NCBI RefSeq assembly: GCF_000003195.3
Contig: NC_012877.2
Location: 10,022,855 to 10,086,854 of the forward strand
Length of the DNA: 64,000 bases
Reading direction: 5' to 3'
Source of the DNA: Sorghum bicolor
Lineage: Eukaryota; Streptophyta; Magnoliopsida; Poales; Poaceae
Shown: positions 58,650-64,000 of the stretch, in pieces
Position numbering within the stretch: the stretch's first letter is position 1
Layout: each line of letters starts with the position of its first letter
Translations under genes and position numbers: made by a program
Notes under the pieces: generated by a model
Databases searched by the model: none
What the model was told of the DNA's origin: nothing
Seen by the model: the letters and a program-made list of their open reading frames with translations, nothing else

Positions 58650-61600
58650 ATGGGGCGGGGAAGGATTGAGATCAAGAGGATCGAGAACAACACGAGCCGG
58701 CAGGTCACCTTCTGCAAGCGCCGCAACGGGCTCCTCAAGAAGGCGTACGAGCTCTCCGTCCTGTGCGACGCCGAGGTGGCCCTCATCGTCTTCTCCAGCC
58801 GCGGCCGCCTCTACGAGTACGCCAACAACAGGTGCGTGAGATGCACTGCGAATCTTGCGTCTCGGCAGCCCTGTGAATCAATGCTTGATTCCTTTTTAGG
58901 ATGTCATTGCATCATTGCATGCTCAAGTTATCGACTTGCTGTTGCCTTGTGGTGACTTTAGATGAGTAATCAGCAGAAAAAACAAATCTGATTCATTGGT
59001 ACTGCAGTGGCACTAATTTGGGAGGATTTAGTTCTTGGTAGTTCATGGATATAAGATATACAAATTAGGTTCTCTTTTTTTTGGTTCATTCATACATGTG
59101 TCAAGTTCGTCTTATGTGACCAGTGATCGACTGGGAGGGCACATCGTTCATCATATATATAGTAATATACATACAGAACCATTTTATTAAAAATGCAAAG
59201 TCACCAAGAAAACTAGCACATGCTTATATAATCTTACTGGATTTTTCGTCTGTACGTTAGCTAATATAAAGTTGATTGTTATACTTGAGCCACTTCTTTT
59301 GAGTTCCCATCCATAGATCAAAATGCTATAATGGTTTATCTTGTTGTTAAGCCACCACTTTGTATCAAATTGGTGATTGTATTTTGTCCTGTTATATCTT
59401 GTTTGTGCAAGGACTTGATTGACTGCATATGCACGCATAAATTGGAACTGTGCAAACTGATGTTCCTTTCATGCATTGTTTACTATTCAAAATGCATGTT
59501 ATTTAGATTTTAGTTTTAGAACTGAATTTTGAGTCAGATTTGTGTTTTTGGTCAGATTTGTTTTGTAAACTTTCTCTCCACCATTTGTTCCAGTGTTTTA
59601 ATTAATAAGTTGACCTCATTCCTCTGCCTAGAGGATAAACCAGATATTTAATTTTCATAATTAAAAAAATGTTATTTGCATTTTCAGAGCTAAAGTATCC
59701 ATGCTCTCTAGCTAGCTTAACATATCTCTCATTTATCACACATTATTAGGTTCAATCCAATTGATAAGAATGCATTTGCATAGTGCTAGACGAAAATTTT
59801 TTTGTCCACACGTCTTCTGCCCTATCAGATACCTTTACATGCTCCTCGGTCTCTCACACACACAGAACACAAAAAATAAGGAGATGTCATATCCCCAGCA
59901 GGTCCCCCTGTTATCCTTTGTCTGAGAGGACGTACGTTGCAACGTACACAGTACTGACCTGACCATAAACTAGCTGTCAAGAGTTTCCCTTTGCTCGCAT
60001 CCTGCTAGTAGCAGAACGTATGGTACCCTCATCTGCAAACTTGCAATGGCTTACAAACTCGCCCTTCCTCCTATATTCGCGGTGCTTGCTCTCCCTTCTA
60101 TGATGCAAAGTGTCAATCAACAACAAATGCACACGATGCTCCATTCCTCTCCTGTGCTTCATTCTGCCAAGCAAGCAAGTTTTTCAACAGCAGAAGCAAT
60201 GATGATAGCACAGCTGCATGCATTTTTATTCTTTGCACAAATTTGCAACGGGACACTTGGTCACATGCATTGACTGGGTACACGTTTCATATACTCCATG
60301 TGTAAAGTTTCACTTCATAATTAGGCCTTGTTTAGTTCCCAAAAAATTTTGTAAAATTTTTCAGATTCCCCGTCACATCAAATCTTTAGACGCATGCATA
60401 GAGTATTAAATATAGATGAAAATAAAAACTAATTGCACAGTTTGGTCGAAATTGACGAGACGAATCTTTTGAGCCTAGTTAGTCCATGATTGGATAATTT
60501 TTGTCAAATACAAACGAAAGTGCTACAGTGTCGATTTTGCAAATTTTTTTAACTAAACAAGGCCTTAATGGCTTTCACCTGTTTCGTGTTACTGTTACTG
60601 CTGTGGTCTTTTGTCTTGTGAACATATATTATGCCTTGTTATTTATCAGTGTACAAGAGCACACAGATGGAGGCTGCATTGTCACTTCAGTATACTGACA
60701 CCTTGCATCTTCATACATTTTGCTATTCCCACCGAAAACCAAAAAGTTTTCAAGATTCTTCGTCACATCGAATCTTGCGGCACATGCATGAAGTATTAAA
60801 TATAAATAAAAACAAAAACTAATTACATAGTTTGCCTGTAAATCGCGAGACGAATCTTTTGATCTTAGTTAGTCCATGATTGAACAATGTTTGCCACAAA
60901 CAAACGAAAGTGCTACAGTAGCGAAATCCAAAAACATTTCACATCTAAACAAGGCCTTTGTTTCATTGTTGATTGATCTGGTTTGGCTGCAGCGTGAAGG
61001 CTACGATTGAGAGGTACAAGAAGGTACACACCGTTGGGTCTTCCTCTGGGCCCCCACTCTTAGAGCACAATGCCCAGGTAAATAATACCAACTCATGACA
61101 GGCTGACAGCTATATATAAACCTTACTGTTCTTACAGTAAAATATGGTGGTGATTTTATGATTTACAGTTTTTTCTGATTCATACACGTACTGAGAGTTT
61201 GCATAAGATTCTTCTGAAAGTAACTTTGACATTAGTACTAGGCTGTATGTAGTGCATGAGAAGATTAAACATATGTGCAGCATGTCCTAAATCTATATAC
61301 TAAATCTACATTTTTTATGATCATGCTGAGCTGAGCCCTACCGGCTTGTGTCAGAACAAGCAGTGAAATATGATAGAATGAAAATAAAATTTCTAAAAGT
61401 GAAATAGTCATACACCTGAAACAAAGTAGTTTTCAGACCCCTCTGGTTACTGAGTACTGACTGGAACTGAATATTCCATTTATTACTTAATTTGACCTTG
61501 GATACTGTACAAAATTATGAGATCCATCTGATCCTTTCCTCCAATTTGTTTTATCTGCTGAAGCAATTCTACCAGCAAGAATCCGCAAAACTGCGCAACC

Positions 61601-62947
61601 AGATTCAGATGCTGCAAAACACTAACAGGTACACGAGCCTTACTTGTGTAGTCTGCACAGTATTTACTTTCTAACCTAGGCCTTGTTTAGTTCCGTGTAG
61701 CACTTTCGTTTTTATTTGACAAACATTATTCAATCATGAAGTAACTAGACTTAAAAGATTTATCTCGTGATTTACAGGTAAACTGTGCAATTACTTTTTA
61801 TTTTCGTCTATATTTAATGCTCCATGCATGTACCGCAAGATTTGATGTGATGGAGAATTTTGAAAAAAATTTGGTTTTCGGGGTAAACTAAACAAGGCCC
61901 TACTGATAAGAGGATTATTGTGATAAGTGACTGAAAGTACGTACTGCCTGTATTTTGATTCTGTTTCTCCCTTGTGAAGGCACTTGGTCGGTGATTCTGT
62001 GGGAAACCTGACACTCAAGGAGCTGAAGCAGCTGGAGAGCCGCCTTGAGAAAGGCATCTCTAAGGTCAGGGCCAGGAAGGTATGTAATGTATAACATTTG
62101 CCAAACCATCTTTTGCAAACTAATCATAACTTCATAAGCTAAGTGAGATTTAATTCTTCATATAGTACATAATCTGACCATCAATTCCTTCCCAAGTTGG
62201 TTTTGTTTCAATAATTCTTCAAGTTCTGATGTAATTGTGAGTTTTTTGAGGCAAATTTAATTGTGAGTTCGTATGTCAGACTCTGATTGCTGAATTATTC
62301 TTGTTTCAGAATGAGCTGCTGGCTGCGGAGATCAATTACATGGCCAAAAGGGTAACATATATATACATGTCACCTACAAAAACCTAGATGTCATTCATTT
62401 TAGCTAATCCTGTTTGGATTCATTCATTTTGCATCATATCTTGTCTGCAGGAGACTGAACTTCAGAATGACCACATGAACCTCAGGACCAAGGTATGCTT
62501 GTTGTCACTGTCAGAAACAAGAACCAACGCTTTTCTTTTTGTTGCATATATATAGCCTAGCGTTGAAAGTAAAGAAAAAACTAAGTAATTAATAGTCTTG
62601 AGAATTAAACATGCGTGTGTGGTAACTGAACATTTTGTCAATTGTCTTGTCAGATTGAGGAGGGAGAGCAACAGCTGCAGCAGGTGACCGTGGCCCGGTC
62701 TGTCGCAGCAGCAGCAGCAGCCACCAACGTGGAGCTGAACCCATTCTTGGAGATGGATACCAAATGCTTCTTCCCTGGCGGCCCCTTCGCGACGCTGGAC
62801 ATGAAGTGCTTCTTCCCTGGCGGCTATCAGATGCTGGAAGCGACGGCGGCACAGCACCGCCAGATGCTCACCACTGAGCTAAACCTCGGCTACCAACTGG
62901 CGCTGCCTAACTCTGACGCTGCCAACAATAACCCTCATCAGTTCTAA
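58650..62947 (+). CDS. ZAG2: MADS-box transcription factor, AGAMOUS clade, D-class (ZAG2/OsMADS13 type)
   Basis: Seven coding exons join in phase: 58650-58831, 60993-61077, 61564-61628, 61980-62079, 62310-62351, 62451-62492 and 62654-62947. All borders are GT..AG and give 269 residues. The MADS domain is residues 1-60 ([46 protein letters not shown]), then the I region, the K domain (about 90-172; [39 protein letters not shown]) and the C-terminal region. The last ends in [18 protein letters not shown] and holds two KCFFPGG blocks. It acts in the nucleus, binding CArG boxes in MADS complexes. Orthologues (maize ZAG2/ZMM1, rice OsMADS13) specify ovule identity in the carpel. No frame defect is seen. 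Intron 1 is long (2161 bp), the place of key control elements in this clade, and carries two MITEs. Confidence 0.95.
60324..60564. mobile_element. Tourist-like MITE in MADS intron 1
   Basis: It starts GGCCTTGTTTAGTTCC and ends AACTAAACAAGGCC, with perfect TTA duplications (60321-60323 and 60565-60567). Length 241 bp. TWA duplications and this terminus fit the PIF/Harbinger-derived Tourist group. Confidence 0.88.
60715..60956. mobile_element. Diverged Tourist-like MITE at the end of MADS intron 1
   Basis: It aligns with the MITE at 60324 through most of its length (tcacatcgaatctt, gagacgaatcttttga, acgaaagtgctacagta) and ends CTAAACAAGGCC at 60956. The left terminus is eroded. Its end is 36 bases before exon 2 (60993), so it supplies sequence near the branch-point zone. 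Confidence 0.8.
61679..61899. mobile_element. Tourist-like MITE in MADS intron 3
   Basis: GGCCTTGTTTAG and CTAAACAAGGCC ends with CTA duplications (61676-61678 and 61900-61902). It lies in the opposite orientation to the copies in intron 1 and makes up 221 of the 351 bases of intron 3. Confidence 0.88.
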
Positions 62948-63450
62948 ACCGCATGCACGAGAAGCTTTTCAAGCGAACTGTGTGACCCATGGAAGCTGGC
63001 TGTTGCCCTCTAGCTGTTCTTGGCTTCCATAACCTTATTGTGATGTGTATTGTTGTGTACTTGTGTGTGATTCTCCTTGCTACTCTACTGATGGAGAACT
63101 AAACCTAATCGATTAGACATAATGATCAAATGCTACAGCATCTATGAGGCTGCGATCAGGTTAAGTTAAAAACATATATACTGATTGCTTAAATGGGTTT
63201 ACGACAATGCTAATTGTTGCTTCTATTGGCTCAACTTTCTTGGTTCCAGTTTTGGACATAGTTTGTTTGACATGGTATTGTATTATATTCTGCACACAAT
63301 ACTCCACAGTAAGAAGTAAGAATATTTCAAAAGTGGGAATGGTGTAGTGAACCGATAAGGAAATTATTATTCTTTTTGTGAAATTGGTTCTAGAAGTGCA
63401 GTTTGTGATATAGCTATACATATGCCAATAAAATTATAGATTTATGATGC
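62948..63450 (+). other. 3' untranslated region of the MADS gene
   Basis: Non-coding sequence after the TAA at 62945-62947. A canonical AATAAA lies at 63427-63432, rather far downstream; earlier weak signals are possible. The transcript end is therefore only approximate. Confidence 0.4.
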
Positions 63451-64000
63451 GGGTTTTAGACGGAGTAGTTTTGGCTTTTTGGGATACTTTTTCATCTATT
63501 ATGTAGATAGTTTGTGATTTTTTTTTTACATTTTGATATGTTGCATTAGTCTAATATGAGTAACTTTCATGATACCTCAAAATACATGTTCATACAAAAT
63601 ATTTAGATAATTGTTTCAAACATCTAGAGTTTTTGTTTGTACATGAGTAAATTCTATTGGGACATAAAACCTGTTCTAAATTTGCCAATTCAATAGTAGT
63701 GTGGCCTTTCAATTAAGATGGGAAAGAGGGTTTAAGACCACACACAAGAGTCCGGTCTATAGCTTCGACACACACCACAGCTGAAACCGAGCCAAAACAT
63801 GCAAACAACCAGGGAGAGACGCGGGCTACATGGGTAATCTAAATGTTGTTCTACGCGCTGCTCAATGTCTTCCTTCACCCCCCACGTGTTGTGCCTAAGC
63901 CTAACTATGACTGGTATGGTTGTGTTCCTTCCAAATATTCGAAAAGATAGATCACAGTGCCATCAAATTTGTATTTGTTGGACTTTGTGAATTTGTTTAG
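63451..64000. other. Spacer at the right edge
   Basis: AT-rich sequence with no recognisable gene, inverted repeat or element terminus. Confidence 0.5.

Noticed and set aside
58585..58839. ORF overlapping the first MADS exon in another frame
   Set aside because: Shadow of the MADS domain codons; the domain frame at 58650 is unmistakable.

Overview
The window is nuclear DNA of a grass, most likely sorghum or a close Andropogoneae relative such as sugarcane. The evidence is one intact seven-coding-exon MADS-box gene at the right end, whose deduced protein closely matches, by recall, maize ZAG2/ZMM1 and is related to rice OsMADS13, together with grass CACTA subterminal repeats, Tourist- and Stowaway-like MITEs and grass Ty3/Gypsy lineages. 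No rRNA, tRNA gene, CRISPR array or prokaryotic feature was seen.

Layout. 1-2895: the 5' LTR and primer-binding site of an Athila-like Gypsy element that runs off the left edge, inserted in an older related LTR (1788-2895). 3056-3333: one end of a lost CACTA element. 3334-5440: gene-free sequence with one inverted-repeat element. 5441-52378: a CACTA (En/Spm) transposon with a TTA target duplication, swollen from about 9.1 kb to 46.9 kb by nested retrotransposons. Its transposase gene (TnpD) was hit twice: at 9805-24330 by a Tekay/Del-type chromovirus with 4.2-kb LTRs (duplication CAAAG), and at 24780-48103 by a Tat-lineage Gypsy element (duplication CCTAC). The Tat element was itself hit by an Athila-type element at 27939-37245, inside an exon of its antisense accessory gene (duplication GGCGG, one copy mutated). 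The CACTA also carries a second gene (49032-51819) ending in a Ulp1-like cysteine-protease fold.

52379-57168 is a MITE-rich spacer: a hAT-like element, Stowaway-like and Tourist-like MITEs, and a near-perfect 36-bp stem hairpin about 2.5 kb upstream of the MADS gene. 57169-63450 holds the MADS gene, with a CT microsatellite, a probable 5'UTR intron and three Tourist-like MITEs in its introns.

Of most interest: (1) an ORF upstream of gag in the chromovirus begins with an imitation of the histone H3 tail, followed by coiled-coil and acidic stretches, while the polyprotein of the same element ends in a chromodomain; (2) the Tat element carries a multi-exon antisense gene with its own TATA box; (3) the hairpin upstream of the MADS gene could be a young small-RNA locus. 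All retroelement polyproteins here carry stop codons, so those copies are not autonomous as they stand.
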